Positions 35,452-45,700 are shown, numbered from the stretch's first letter. The stretch: DNA of 64,000 bases from Deltaproteobacteria bacterium HGW-Deltaproteobacteria-8 (GCA_002840405.1 PHAR01000004.1:346239-410238), one strand, 5' to 3'. Made by a program: numbers and translations. Notes: generated from the letters alone by a model not told the origin.

Positions 35452-35742
35452 CTACTTCTCGACGATGGCGAGGATGTCTTCCTCGCGCAGCACCAGGTGC
35501 TCGTCGCCGTCGATCTTGATCTCCGTGCCCGCGTACTTGGTGAACAGCACCATGTCGCCCGCCTTCACGGCCATCTTCACGAGGGAGCCCTTGTCGTCGA
35601 GCTTGCCGGGACCGGCGGCGATGACCTTGCCGCGCTGGGGCTTCTCTTTGGCGCTGTCGGGGATGATGATGCCGCCGGCGGTCACTTCCTCGGACTCCAG
35701 GCGTTTCACCAGAACACGGTCATTCAGGGGCTTCAACTTCAT
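35452..35742 (-). CDS. groES: Co-chaperonin GroES (Cpn10)
   Basis: 96 residues from ATG 35742, which has GGAGG before it; the track extends 32 codons upstream into the leader. [20 protein letters not shown] is the Cpn10 N-terminus, [20 protein letters not shown] is the mobile loop that docks on GroEL, and [20 protein letters not shown] leads to the end. It is the first gene of the groESL operon. No CIRCE element was found in the leader. Confidence 0.97.
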   Translation of the reverse strand: MKLKPLNDRVLVKRLESEEVTAGGIIIPDSAKEKPQRGKVIAAGPGKLDDKGSLVKMAVKAGDMVLFTKYAGTEIKIDGDEHLVLREEDILAIVEK

Positions 35743-35828
35743 CGCTTCGTTCCTCCACAGGGGTATGGTGTGTGTTGTGCGCCAGCGTGCGCCGAAGTCC
35801 GGCGGACGGGCGCCTGTTGACTCAATAG

Positions 35829-35851
35829 CGCCCCGCACTTGGCGCGGGGCG
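35829..35851 (-). promoter_or_regulatory. Hairpin in the groES leader
   Basis: CGCCCCGC and GCGGGGCG form a perfect 8-bp stem with a 7-base loop, positioned just after the expected transcription start. It could affect RNA stability or temperature response; it has no T tail suited to termination in the groES direction. Confidence 0.45.
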
Positions 35852-35865
35852 TTTCAGGCATGGGG

Positions 35866-35893
35866 AAGATAACCACCACAGCCGCGCTGTCAA
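35866..35893 (-). promoter_or_regulatory. Sigma-70-type promoter of groESL
   Basis: On the minus strand TTGACA (35893-35888, perfect consensus) and TATCTT (35871-35866) are separated by 16 bases. Transcription would begin near 35859, about 115 bases before the groES ATG. CCCCAT lies next to the -10 box but at the wrong distance for a heat-shock sigma-32 promoter. Confidence 0.55.
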
Positions 35894-35917
35894 CACGTGC
35901 GCGGTGAAAAAAACGGC

Positions 35918-37471
35918 CTAGTCCGGCGCCGGGTCGCTCTCGTCATCCTGGGGCGTGCGGCCGAACAGCTCGCACAGGCCGCGCAGGCCCTCGGCCCGGG
36001 CGCGGCCCGCTCCGCACACGCAGAGCTGGTCCTGGGGCAGCCGCCAACCCCAGTTGCCCTTGGAGGTGCCGGGGGTGTTCATGCGATGGCTGGCGTCCAG
36101 GTCCAGCAGGTCCTGGGCCGGGAGCACGGCGTCCCTGCCCGGGCTTGCGAGCGCCATGCGGATGAACTCACGCACAACGTTGTCTGCGGTGACCTTGCGG
36201 CCCAGGTAGCGCGCCAGCACCCGGCGCATGCCTGGCCCGGCCTCGCCGGACTCGAACCAGCCGCGCGTGGTGTTGTTATCGTGGGTGCCGGTGTAGACCA
36301 CGCAGTTCTGCTCGTGGTTGTGGGGGGCGTCCGGGCAGGTGGGGGTGTGCAGGCCAAAGCCGAACTGCAGGATCTTCATGCCCGGCAGGCCGAAGTGCTC
36401 CTTTAAGGCCACCACGTCCTCGGTGATGACGCCCAGGTCCTCGGCGATGAGCGGCAGGTGCCCGTGGGCCTCTTGGAGCGCGGTCAGCATCTCCAGGCCC
36501 AGGGCCGGAACCCACTCGCCGTTGATGGCCGTCTTCTCCTCCACCGGGATCTCCCAGTACCCGGCAAAGCCCCGGAAATGGTCCAGGCGCACCAGGTCGA
36601 ACAGGCCGAAGCTGTGGCGCATGCGCCTGATCCACCAGGCGAAGCCCTCGGCCCTGCAGGCCTCCCAGTGGAACACCGGGTTGCCCCAGCGCTGGCCGGT
36701 CTTGCTGAAATAGTCCGGCGGCACTCCGGCCACGAAGAGGGGCTGGCCGTCTTCGTCCAGCTTGAACAGGTGCGTGTTGGCCCAGACATCGGCCGAATCA
36801 AGGGTCACGTAGATGGGCACGTCGCCCACGAGCTCCACGTCGAGCCTGGCCAGCTCCCAGCGCAGGCGGCCCCACTGGCGGAAGAACAGCCACTGGCAGA
36901 ACTCCTGGAACAGGATCTCGCGGTGCAGCAGGGTGCCGTAGCCTTGCAGGGCCGAATCAAGGCGCAGGCGGATGTCCTGGGGCCAGCTGGGCCAGGCCAC
37001 GCCGCCGAAATAGTCCTTCAGGGCCATGAACAGGGCATAGTCCGGCAGCCAGGAGCCGTTGTGGGCCCGGAACTCCGCGAAGCCGGATTCGTCCTCCAGA
37101 TCGCCTGCCCCCATGCGCCGCTCAAAGACCTGGCGCAGCATGGCGCCCTTGCTGCGCTCCACGGCCTGGAAATCCACCAGGTCTTTCTCGGGCAGGACAA
37201 AGGACGAGAGTTCCTGGCGCGTCAACAGGCCATCGTCGCACAAGCCCTCCGGGCTGATGCACAGGGTGTTGCCCGCAAAGGCCGAGAAGCTGGAATAGGG
37301 CGAGTTGCCCAGGCAGGAGGCCGTGGGCGTGATGGGCAGCATCTGCCAGCGGCTCTGCCCGGCCATTGTCAAAAATTCCGCAAAGCGCAGGGCCTCTGGC
37401 CCCAGGTCGCCGATGCCGAAGCGCGAGGGCAGTGAGGTCAGGTGCAGAAGCACGCCGCTGGTTCGCCGCAT
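35918..37471 (-). CDS. malQ: 4-alpha-glucanotransferase (amylomaltase, GH77)
   Basis: 517 residues from ATG 37471 with AAGGAGG upstream; the track start adds 17 unlikely residues. It transfers alpha-1,4-glucan segments between maltodextrins. RTSGVLLHLTSLPSRFGIGDLG and the WQMLPITPTA..NSPYSSFSAFAGN substrate region open the protein. The catalytic nucleophile Asp is in LVRLDHFRGFAGYWEIP, the acid/base Glu in PLIAEDLGVIT and the third carboxylate in VYTGTHDNNTTRGW. All GH77 catalytic positions are intact. It complements glgA, the CBM48 protein and pgm in glucan metabolism. It lies upstream of groESL on the same strand, which has its own promoter. Confidence 0.95.
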   Translation of the reverse strand: MRRTSGVLLHLTSLPSRFGIGDLGPEALRFAEFLTMAGQSRWQMLPITPTASCLGNSPYSSFSAFAGNTLCISPEGLCDDGLLTRQELSSFVLPEKDLVDFQAVERSKGAMLRQVFERRMGAGDLEDESGFAEFRAHNGSWLPDYALFMALKDYFGGVAWPSWPQDIRLRLDSALQGYGTLLHREILFQEFCQWLFFRQWGRLRWELARLDVELVGDVPIYVTLDSADVWANTHLFKLDEDGQPLFVAGVPPDYFSKTGQRWGNPVFHWEACRAEGFAWWIRRMRHSFGLFDLVRLDHFRGFAGYWEIPVEEKTAINGEWVPALGLEMLTALQEAHGHLPLIAEDLGVITEDVVALKEHFGLPGMKILQFGFGLHTPTCPDAPHNHEQNCVVYTGTHDNNTTRGWFESGEAGPGMRRVLARYLGRKVTADNVVREFIRMALASPGRDAVLPAQDLLDLDASHRMNTPGTSKGNWGWRLPQDQLCVCGAGRARAEGLRGLCELFGRTPQDDESDPAPD

Positions 37472-37640
37472 GGAGCCTCCTTGGGCGTTGCAGGTGGTTG
37501 CCTGCGCGCCGTTTGGCGCCATGCTACACGCAACCGGGGTTCAGCGGAAGAGGCGCGCGCGGCGGGGGAAAATTCCCCTGGCACGCAAGGTGCAAGATTT
37601 TCGGCCAGGAAGCCCGCAACAGGGCTTGAAGGAGGCCGCT

Positions 37641-37982
37641 ATGCCGATGGCAAGCAGACAGCCGGTGCGCGAACAGGTACTTGAGGCCCTGGGCCAGACA
37701 AAGGACAGCCTGCATGAGCTGGACTACGAGGACGTCGCCCTCTCCGCAGCGGGGCTCGCCCTGGTGCGCCAGGCCGCGGCCGCCGTATTGCGCCGCCTCA
37801 GCGGCATGGCAGCCGAGGACCTGCCCCTGTCCCGCGCCCTGGCCCTGTTCCTGGACCACGTGTTCTGGAACGAGGCCACAGGCGGGCTCATCCTGTGCGC
37901 GGACCTCTCGGACAAAAGCGTCTGCCTGCCCATCCCGGCAGACTGCTGGGGCATCAAGCCCCACCTCGGCCTCGTGCAGTAG
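37641..37982 (+). CDS. Conserved-looking small protein of unknown function
   Basis: 113 residues from ATG 37641 with a textbook SD (GAAGGAGG); the track frame from 37305 is a shadow of malQ. Content: VREQVLEALGQTKDSLHELDYEDVALSAAGLALVRQAAAAVLRRLSG, then LALFLDHVFWNEATGGLILCADLSDKSVCLPIPADCWGI. It looks like an alpha-helical first half and a short beta second half. No signal peptide, no membrane segment, no known family. It is divergent from malQ and convergent with purA. Confidence 0.68.
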   Translation: MPMASRQPVREQVLEALGQTKDSLHELDYEDVALSAAGLALVRQAAAAVLRRLSGMAAEDLPLSRALALFLDHVFWNEATGGLILCADLSDKSVCLPIPADCWGIKPHLGLVQ

Positions 37983-38023
37983 GACCCCGGCAACGCCCCA
38001 GCGCCGACAGGCCGGGGCCGGGC

Positions 38024-39313
<1,290 letters not shown>

Positions 39314-39391
39314 TTATGACTACTTGCCCCGTCCACGCAGAACGATTGTTTTGCGGCAAGCGGATGATTTTCGTAAAAGAGGAATGAACAC

Positions 39392-40753
39392 ATGTCAACA
39401 ATTGCCCCGGGCAAAGCCCTGAGATGGGCGCGCCAATTCAGGCGCGAGCACATCATCATGGGCCTGTTGTCCATCGCCCTGTTCGGGCTGGTCTTCAACT
39501 ATATAAGGACGCTGCCCCTGCCGCAGGTCCTGGTGGTTGCTGCCCCGCTCCAGGCGCGCATGTCCGATACCTCCGGCCTAAGCCCGGAGCAGGAGCTGCT
39601 GGAACGTTTCCGCAAGCTCAACAGCGGGGTCGAGGTGCGCCTGGTGCTCACCCGGACCCCCGAGGAAGTCCTGGAGATGGTGGAGCAAGGCAAGGCCCAG
39701 ATCGGCCTGGCCCTGGGCGTGGCCCCCACCGAGGCCGACCGGCTGGAGAACGCCGATGCGGGCAAACGGCCACGCATGGCCTTTGGCCCGGAATACGACC
39801 GCCAGCCCATCTACACGGTTGACTGGGACGAAGGCTTCCTGCCACTGGGGCACGTCCGTCCCGCCATGGACGAGCTGCTGCGCGTGGCTGCGTCCTTTTC
39901 CCAGGACCCGGTGCTGGCCCCGGCCCTGCCGCTGGACGCCTTGCACCTGCTGCTGCCCTTTTTGCCCGAGGTGCGCGACGTGGCCCCCACGGGCCGCGAG
40001 GCCGGTTACCGCTTCGTCTGGCGCACCGATGTGCCCAGGCTGGACAAGGCCATGCGCAGCTTCTGGAAGCAGCTGGCCAAGGACGGCACCCTGCCTGCCC
40101 TGCGCGAGAGCACCATGGGCTTTCTGCCCGGAGACCCGGACCCCTTTGAGATGGAGATGCTGCGCCGCACCCTGGCGCTCTATGTTCCGCCCCACGTGGG
40201 CACCATCGCCAAGGCCTCCCGCCGCTGGCGGCTGGACCCCATGCTGCTGACCGCGGTGATCCACCAGGAATCGCACTTCGACCCCGGCGCGGTGAGCTCC
40301 ACGGGCGTGCGCGGCCTCATGCAGCTCACCGGCGACACCCTGGAACGCCTGGGCGTGCAGGACCCTGGCAACGACGTCGAGGTCATCACCGCCGGGGCGC
40401 ACTACCTGAACATGCTGCGCGCGCATTTCATGGAGCAGGGCTACGGCCGGGACGACGCCATGCTGCTGGGGCTGGCTGCCTTCAACGTGGGCCAGGGACA
40501 TGTGGAGGACGCCATTGAGCTGGCGAAACGCGGACGGACCAGCCTGCCCAGCTGGACGGTGGTGCGCCGTGTGCTGCCCACCCTGGCACAAGAGGAAGTG
40601 GCCAAGGACACCAAGCACGGCCTGTGCCGGGGCTTTGAGGCCGTGGATTTCGTGGATAAGGTGCGCTACTTCGCCTACGCCATCAAGGGTCTAGTCCTTA
40701 CCGGGGCGCAGCGGGATGAGCTTTCCGGCCTTCGGCTTGCCCTGGCGCGCTGA
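39392..40753 (+). CDS. MltF-like membrane-bound lytic transglycosylase
   Basis: 453 residues. One N-terminal transmembrane segment (IIMGLLSIALFGLVFNYI, ~21-38) anchors it to face the periplasm. Residues ~45-265 resemble the periplasmic solute-binding regulatory domain of MltF (LEMVEQGKAQIGLALGVAPT, then VRPAMDELLRVAASFSQDP). The C-terminal SLT domain has the catalytic Glu in LLTAVIHQESHFDPGAVSSTGVRGLMQLTGDT and a later ALGLAAFNVGQGHVEDA-type motif (LLGLAAFNVGQGHVEDAIEL). It cleaves the MurNAc-GlcNAc bond of peptidoglycan. It is divergent from purA. Its last 63 bases overlap the 3' end of the convergent downstream gene. Confidence 0.88.
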   Translation: MSTIAPGKALRWARQFRREHIIMGLLSIALFGLVFNYIRTLPLPQVLVVAAPLQARMSDTSGLSPEQELLERFRKLNSGVEVRLVLTRTPEEVLEMVEQGKAQIGLALGVAPTEADRLENADAGKRPRMAFGPEYDRQPIYTVDWDEGFLPLGHVRPAMDELLRVAASFSQDPVLAPALPLDALHLLLPFLPEVRDVAPTGREAGYRFVWRTDVPRLDKAMRSFWKQLAKDGTLPALRESTMGFLPGDPDPFEMEMLRRTLALYVPPHVGTIAKASRRWRLDPMLLTAVIHQESHFDPGAVSSTGVRGLMQLTGDTLERLGVQDPGNDVEVITAGAHYLNMLRAHFMEQGYGRDDAMLLGLAAFNVGQGHVEDAIELAKRGRTSLPSWTVVRRVLPTLAQEEVAKDTKHGLCRGFEAVDFVDKVRYFAYAIKGLVLTGAQRDELSGLRLALAR

Positions 40754-41104
40754 TCCGCGCCCCGCAGGCTTGGCAGCGGCCGGAGCAGGCTCCGGCGCGG
40801 GTTCCGCTCCGGCGGGCCGGGACCGGGGTTCCGGCGCGGAGAGGTTCAGCAGATCCAGGCCCAGGCCCGGACCCGGCACGCCCGAACGCGAGGCCGATAG
40901 ATTGTAGTTGAAGAGCTGGTTCTTCATGCGCACGGACTGGATGAGGCCGAAGATCAGCGCGGCTTCCTCCCAGCGCCTGGTGGGTTCGAACCGGCGCACC
41001 ACCTCCGCGTATTTTTCCCACAGATCCATGAGCGAGGCTTCGTCAAAGGCGACGACCTGCCGGGCCAGCTTGACCAGGGCGTTTTCCAGATAGGACTCGG
41101 GCAT
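40691..41104 (-). CDS. Small protein with conserved helical N-terminus, unknown function
   Basis: 137 residues from ATG 41104, which has ACGGAGG nine bases upstream; the track adds 24 codons. The first ~75 residues form a helical domain (SYLENALVKLARQVVAFDEASLMDLWEKYAEVVRRFEPTRRWEEAALIFGLIQSVRMKNQLFNYN is the general pattern). The remainder is a Pro/Ala/Arg/Lys-rich tail (GRGSARQGKPKAGKLIPLRP), probably disordered. Not recognised. The stop lies within the end of the convergent transglycosylase gene, giving a 63-base tail-to-tail overlap. The tail codons therefore serve both frames. Confidence 0.62.
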   Translation of the reverse strand: MPESYLENALVKLARQVVAFDEASLMDLWEKYAEVVRRFEPTRRWEEAALIFGLIQSVRMKNQLFNYNLSASRSGVPGPGLGLDLLNLSAPEPRSRPAGAEPAPEPAPAAAKPAGRGSARQGKPKAGKLIPLRPGKD

Positions 41105-41284
41105 GAATAGGAACCTCCGTAGGCCGCTTGGGGCGGCGTCTGGACGGGTGCTATCAGAATTCCGCGCGGCCGCCAATGGCTCATTGCCCGCCCAGGCTCA
41201 TTGCCCGCCGGGAGAGGCTGTGCTATCCAGAACCACGCAGGATGCGCCAGAGCGCGCAAGACTTTTCACAACAAGGATGCGGCC

Positions 41285-42559
41285 ATGAGCGAACTGAAAA
41301 AGATGTACACCACCCTGTTGCGTGACCACTTCCCGGACGACCTGCGCCTGCAGCTCGGCACCCAGGAGCTGGTCTACAAGAAGCGCACCTGGAATATCGG
41401 CGGCGAGGTGCGCGGCCTGCGCTACGGCGAGAACCCGGACCAGCCCGCGGCCCTATACGAGCAGGTGGGCGGCGAGCTCATCCTGGACGGGGTGGCCTTC
41501 CGCGCGCCGGGCCAGGGCCTGGTCTCGGCCCTGACCGAGGAGCACATGCTGCAGGCCGGCAAGCACCCCGGCAAGACCAACCTGACCGACGTGGACAACG
41601 CGCTGAACATCCTCCAGTACTTAAGCGCACGCCCGGCCGCCGTGATCCTCAAGCACAACAACCCCTGCGGCGCCGCCTGGACCGACCTTGGCATCGCCGA
41701 GGCCGTTTCCCGCGCCTTCTGGTCCGACCGCATCGCGGCCTTTGGCGGGGCCATCGTGGTCAACCGGCCGCTGAACAAGGACGCCGCCGAGCTCATCAAC
41801 TCCTTCTATTTCGAGGTGGTTGCCGCGCCCGAGTTCGAGCCCGGCGTGGTGGACATCCTCAAGGCCCGCAAGAACCTGCGCATCCTGAAGATCCCCGGCA
41901 TCGCCAGGCTGGATGAACTCGCCCTTGCGCCGTATCTGGACATCAAGAGCCTGTTCGACGGCGGCCTGGTGCTGCAGAGCTCGTTTCAGAGCCGCATCCG
42001 CAGCGAGGCCGACTTCCTGCCCGCCACGGCGGAAAAGGACGGCGTGACCTATACCGCGCGCAAGCCCAACGCCAAGGAGATGCAGGACCTCATCTTCGCC
42101 TGGTCCATCGAGGCCGGGGTCAGCTCCAACTCGGTGATCTTCGTGCGCGACGGGGCCACCACGGCCATCGGCACCGGCGAGCAGGACCGCGTGGGCTGCG
42201 TGGATTTGACCATCACCAAGGCCCGCACCAAGTACGCCGACCTGCTCGCGTTCAAGGAGCAGGGCTGCTCCATCTACGAACTCATGCTGGCCGCCCGCGC
42301 CGACACGACCAAGGCCGAGATTCTGGCCGACATCCGCCAGCGCTCGGACTCGGCCCGTGGCGGCCTGCCCGGCTCGGCGCTGGTCAGCGACGGCTTCTTC
42401 CCCTTCCGCGACGGCGTGGACCTGTGCCTGGCCCAGGGCGTCACGGCCATCGCCCAGCCTGGCGGCTCCATGCGCGACTTTGAAGTCATCCGCGCGGTGA
42501 ACGAGGCCAGTCCGCAGGCGGCCATGGTCTTCACCGGCCAGCGCTCCTTCAAGCACTAG
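41285..42559 (+). CDS. Phosphoribosylaminoimidazolecarboxamide (AICAR) formyltransferase, stand-alone
   Basis: 424 residues from ATG 41285 (the track start adds 28 unlikely residues). It contains only the AICAR transformylase half of PurH: LRYGENPDQPAALYEQ, LNILQYLSARPAAVILKHNNPCGAAW with the catalytic Lys-His, SDRIAAFGGAIVVNRPL, ARKPNAKEMQDLIFAWSIEAGVSSNSVIFVRDGATTAIGTGEQDRV and PGSALVSDGFFPFRDGVD. It formylates AICAR with 10-formyl-THF. The N-terminal IMP cyclohydrolase domain of usual PurH (~190 residues) is absent, so ring closure needs another gene not in this window. Stand-alone forms of this type occur in sulfate reducers. An RNB ribonuclease gene starts six bases downstream. Confidence 0.93.
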   Translation: MSELKKMYTTLLRDHFPDDLRLQLGTQELVYKKRTWNIGGEVRGLRYGENPDQPAALYEQVGGELILDGVAFRAPGQGLVSALTEEHMLQAGKHPGKTNLTDVDNALNILQYLSARPAAVILKHNNPCGAAWTDLGIAEAVSRAFWSDRIAAFGGAIVVNRPLNKDAAELINSFYFEVVAAPEFEPGVVDILKARKNLRILKIPGIARLDELALAPYLDIKSLFDGGLVLQSSFQSRIRSEADFLPATAEKDGVTYTARKPNAKEMQDLIFAWSIEAGVSSNSVIFVRDGATTAIGTGEQDRVGCVDLTITKARTKYADLLAFKEQGCSIYELMLAARADTTKAEILADIRQRSDSARGGLPGSALVSDGFFPFRDGVDLCLAQGVTAIAQPGGSMRDFEVIRAVNEASPQAAMVFTGQRSFKH

Positions 42560-42565
42560 GCCCTC

Positions 42566-44698
42566 ATGACGAAATCCCCCAAGCTTTCCGGCTTCCTCAA
42601 GCCGGGCTCGGTCGTTGAATTCCTCCAGGACAACGAGGCGCACATCGCCTGGGTCCTGGAGGAGTCCGCCGGACGCCTGCGCCTGCTCACCCGCACACGC
42701 CGCGAGGTCAAGCTGCCGGACTCGCGCCTCTTGCCCTGGTCCGGCCCGGACTACCCGGCGGGCGCCACCCGCGAGGAGATCGGCCACCGGTTGGAGGCCC
42801 TGGAGACCCGGCGGCGAGAGATCATGGCCGAGGTGAACCCGCTGGAGCTCTGGGACATGGCCCAGGGCGAGGTGGAGCGCGCGCCCATCGAGTGGTTCGC
42901 CACGCTCCTCTGGCAGGAGCCGGGCGTCAACGAGCTGGCCGCCCTTGGCCGGGCGCTCATTGCCGCAAAGACGCACTTCAAGTTTCAGCCTCCTGATTTC
43001 GAGATCCACCCGGCGGACAAGGTCGAGGCCAGGCTGTCCAAGGACCGCGAGGCCAAGGAGCGCGAGGGCGTGGTCAACGCCGGGCACGCCCTGTTCGTGG
43101 CCCTGTGGAACCGCGTGAAGTCCGGCCAGCCGCCCATGCCCCCGGGCACGAGGGACCTGCCCGAGGCCCGCATCCCGGACGACGAGGTGCTGGAGCGCCT
43201 GCATGAGGTGCTCCTGGCCCAGGTGGCGGGCCGCTCCGGCTCCGGCGGCGAGTTCGACGCGCTGGCCAAGTTCTGGGAGAGCCTCAAGAAATCCCTGCCC
43301 GACGTGCCGCACCTGGCCCTGCAGCTGGCCCAGGCTTGGGGAATCCTGCCCCCGCACCACAACTACCTGCTCGACGAGGCCGGGTACGCCTGGGGCGACG
43401 GCTGGTCCGCAGACTTCTTCGCCGAGATCGACGCCCAGCTGGCGCGCTTCGACGAGCTGGCAGCCCTGGCTGAGAAAAACGGCGAGTTCGACCCCACACC
43501 CTTTGTGAGCATCGACGCGGCCACCACCCGCGACATCGACGACGCCTTCTTCGTCGGCCCGGCCGAGCTGCCGGACGGGAGCCAAGGCTTCCGCTGCGCC
43601 ATCGCCCTGGCCCGGCCCACCCTGGCCTGGGACTTCGGCGGCAGGCTCGACCGCGAGGTCATGGGCCGCGTCACCAGCCTGTACCTGCCCGAGGGCTCCG
43701 GCCACATGATGCCCGAGCGCCTGGGCACCGGCCTGTTCAGCCTGACCCAAGGCCAGGCCAAGCCCGCCCTGGTGGCCGAGTTCCTGCTCGACGGCCGGGG
43801 CGAGGTTGTCAGCGCCGCGCCGCGCCTGGCCTGGGTCACGATTACCCGCAACATCGCCTACCCCGACGCCCAGGCCGCCCTGAACGCCGATTCCGACCCG
43901 CACCTGAGCCTGGCCCTGGCTCTTTCGCGCCTGCTCCTGGAGCGCCGCCTGGAGCATGGGGCCGTGGTCATCGACCGGCCCGAGCCCGTGGTGGAACTGG
44001 AAGGCGAACCAAACGACCTGCGCGTGCGCATCGAGACCCGCGAGGCCTCCCCGGACGCGGAGCTGCTGGTCAGCGAGTTCATGATCCTGGCCAACTGCGG
44101 CCTGGCGCGCTGGGCCAGCGAGGCCGGTGTGCCGCTGCTGCACCGCACGCAGAACATCGCCCTGCCGCCCAGCGCCACCGGCGTGTTCCGCGACCCCCTG
44201 GACATCGCCCGCGTGGTCAAGCTCTTGGCCCCGCCCGCGCTGGAATGCACCCCGCGCCGCCACGCGGCCCTGGCCTGCGAGGCCTACGCCACGTGCACCT
44301 CGCCCATCCGACGCTACGTCGACTTCCTGAACATGGCCCAGGTGCAGGAATACCTGGCCACGGGCGCGCCGCGCCTGGACCTGGCCGGGCTGGAGGCCCT
44401 GATCCCGACCCTCTCGGCCCGCATCCAGGAGGTGGGGCAGATCCAGCGCTTCCGGCCGCGCTACTGGAAGCTCGTGTACCTTCTCCAGCACAAGCGCGAA
44501 CCCTTCCCGGCCGTGCTGGTGGACGACCAAGGCCCCTACCCCACCCTGGCCCTGCCGGACATGCAGCTCCAGGTGCGCCTGCCGCGCAACATGCTCGGCG
44601 ACAAGGCGCATCCCGGCATGGCGGTGACCATCCTGTTCGGCCGCATCGATCCCTTGACCAACGAACTCAAGGTCTTGGAGGCGCGGGAGGCGGACTAG
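42566..44698 (+). CDS. RNB-domain ribonuclease (RNase II family)
   Basis: 710 residues. It shows the RNB catalytic core, FVSIDAATTRDIDDAFFVG, with the metal-binding Asp cluster, and YLPEGSGHMMPERLGTGLFSLTQGQAKPALVAEFLLD, then the RNB end CEAYATCTSPIRRYVDFLNMAQVQEYL (the R-x2-S/T-P-I-R-R-Y motif). N-terminal residues 10-80 look like an SH3- or OB-type region (LKPGSVVEFLQDNEAHIAWVLEE), and the ~140 residues after it are helical. It is a 3'-to-5' exoribonuclease, probably an RNase II-like form rather than RNase R, since no C-terminal basic tail is present. It follows the AICAR formyltransferase after six bases. Confidence 0.92.
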   Translation: MTKSPKLSGFLKPGSVVEFLQDNEAHIAWVLEESAGRLRLLTRTRREVKLPDSRLLPWSGPDYPAGATREEIGHRLEALETRRREIMAEVNPLELWDMAQGEVERAPIEWFATLLWQEPGVNELAALGRALIAAKTHFKFQPPDFEIHPADKVEARLSKDREAKEREGVVNAGHALFVALWNRVKSGQPPMPPGTRDLPEARIPDDEVLERLHEVLLAQVAGRSGSGGEFDALAKFWESLKKSLPDVPHLALQLAQAWGILPPHHNYLLDEAGYAWGDGWSADFFAEIDAQLARFDELAALAEKNGEFDPTPFVSIDAATTRDIDDAFFVGPAELPDGSQGFRCAIALARPTLAWDFGGRLDREVMGRVTSLYLPEGSGHMMPERLGTGLFSLTQGQAKPALVAEFLLDGRGEVVSAAPRLAWVTITRNIAYPDAQAALNADSDPHLSLALALSRLLLERRLEHGAVVIDRPEPVVELEGEPNDLRVRIETREASPDAELLVSEFMILANCGLARWASEAGVPLLHRTQNIALPPSATGVFRDPLDIARVVKLLAPPALECTPRRHAALACEAYATCTSPIRRYVDFLNMAQVQEYLATGAPRLDLAGLEALIPTLSARIQEVGQIQRFRPRYWKLVYLLQHKREPFPAVLVDDQGPYPTLALPDMQLQVRLPRNMLGDKAHPGMAVTILFGRIDPLTNELKVLEAREAD

Positions 44699-45178
44699 CG
44701 CAGAAATGGTGCAACGCGCAGCGCCATCAACCTGCGCGACTGCGCGATTCCCCGGCTCCTTCGCCTCCTGCCCTGCCCCGCGCGCCCCGCCCCGCACCTG
44801 GCAGCCCAAGTTCTCGTCCTTCCCGTCCAGGCACCCGCCCTGGCGCTCAAGTCGCGCGCGCCACTCTCACTCTAAAGAAACTCAAGACTCATCCGATTCC
44901 GTCCAGAGCGCAGGGCATCGCGCAGAGAATCCTGCAAGGGCAGGTGCGCCTGGCAGCATCAACCGCTTCACTCACAGCTCCCTCCGTTCTGCCTCCTCCG
45001 ACATGACCTTTCAAAATCCTGTCAAGCATTTTCCACCTGCCTTTTACCGGCCAATTTTGCCCGATTTCGGCCATTCTCAACCATTCTCAGTCGGCGTCCC
45101 AAACCCATGCTATGCTCTCCGGCAAAACCCGGCCAACGCCGGGACAGTCCGGAAACCTACAACCAGGAGAGCTGCGCC
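44699..45178. other. 480-base intergenic region at the left edge of an accessory island
   Basis: No convincing gene. Pyrimidine-rich from ~44730 to 44870, then lower GC from ~45010 to 45100 with runs such as CATTCTCAACCATTCTCA, a direct repeat of ACCATTCTCA type. GGCAAAACCCGGCCAACGCCGGGA near 45121 contains a hairpin CCCGGCC-AACG-CCGGG-like element just before the next gene. The sequence should hold the promoter for the 45179 gene. I saw no tRNA end or integrase site. Confidence 0.35.
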
Positions 45179-45700
45179 ATGAGTAACGATGGGATTCAAC
45201 ATATCGGGGAGGACCAGCTCGTTTTCGGCCTGCCGAAGCACATGGAGGCTGTTGCCGGAGATGGCGAAAACACGTATTGGGAAATCGTTCCGGGCGAGAG
45301 CGCCTGCGCTTTATGCAAGTCGCTTCGGGGAATGCGGTTCGAGAAAAATCCTGTCCCGGTTCATCCGAACTGCGCGTGTGAGGTCATACGGGTGCCCCCG
45401 CCGGAGAGGCAGCCGAGGGTTGTGGAGTCCGGGCGGTTGCAAGGGTTTGGAGACAACGAGACACACAGATTCGAAGCAGGGCAGAAAATCACCATCACAT
45501 TTCTGAATTTGGGACCATTCCCAGCTGGTGTGTATATGCGTGTTGACCAGGCGGAGGAGAAGTTATCGGGCAAACTGGTGCCTGGGCTACCAGAGTCTTT
45601 CGAATTCTCAAAGTTCGGGGACACCCCTTTGACGTGGAAACTTTTCCTCCTCTACCAAGGGCTAGACGGTTCGACTATTGAATATAAAGTCCGAGGGTAA
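45179..45700 (+). CDS. Cys/His-cluster protein resembling phage head-morphogenesis C-terminus
   Basis: 173 residues from ATG 45179 with SD CAGGAGAG. The middle has GESACALCKSLRGMRFEKNP then VPVHPNCACEV: two Cys pairs and a His in the C-x2-C...HPxCxC pattern. That pattern is typical of the C-terminal end of SPP1 gp7/Mu F-type minor head proteins and of some toxins carrying that domain; it probably binds zinc. The second half (HRFEAGQKITITFLNLGPFPAGVYMRV, then SFEFSKFGDTPLTWKLFLLY) looks like a beta-sandwich. There are no other phage genes nearby. It starts an island of lower GC and is followed five bases later by the first of two secreted paralogues. Confidence 0.6.
   Translation: MSNDGIQHIGEDQLVFGLPKHMEAVAGDGENTYWEIVPGESACALCKSLRGMRFEKNPVPVHPNCACEVIRVPPPERQPRVVESGRLQGFGDNETHRFEAGQKITITFLNLGPFPAGVYMRVDQAEEKLSGKLVPGLPESFEFSKFGDTPLTWKLFLLYQGLDGSTIEYKVRG

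Noticed and set aside
35743-35917. CIRCE element or sigma-32 promoter before groES
   Set aside because: No TTAGCACTC-N9-GAGTGCTAA. CCCCAT is present next to the -10 box, but no CTTGAA at the right distance.
37305-37640. N-terminal extension of the 113-residue gene
   Set aside because: The extension is antisense to malQ; a textbook ribosome site lies directly before ATG 37641.
41621-44809. 1062-codon minus-strand frame
   Set aside because: Antisense shadow of the AICAR formyltransferase and RNB ribonuclease genes.
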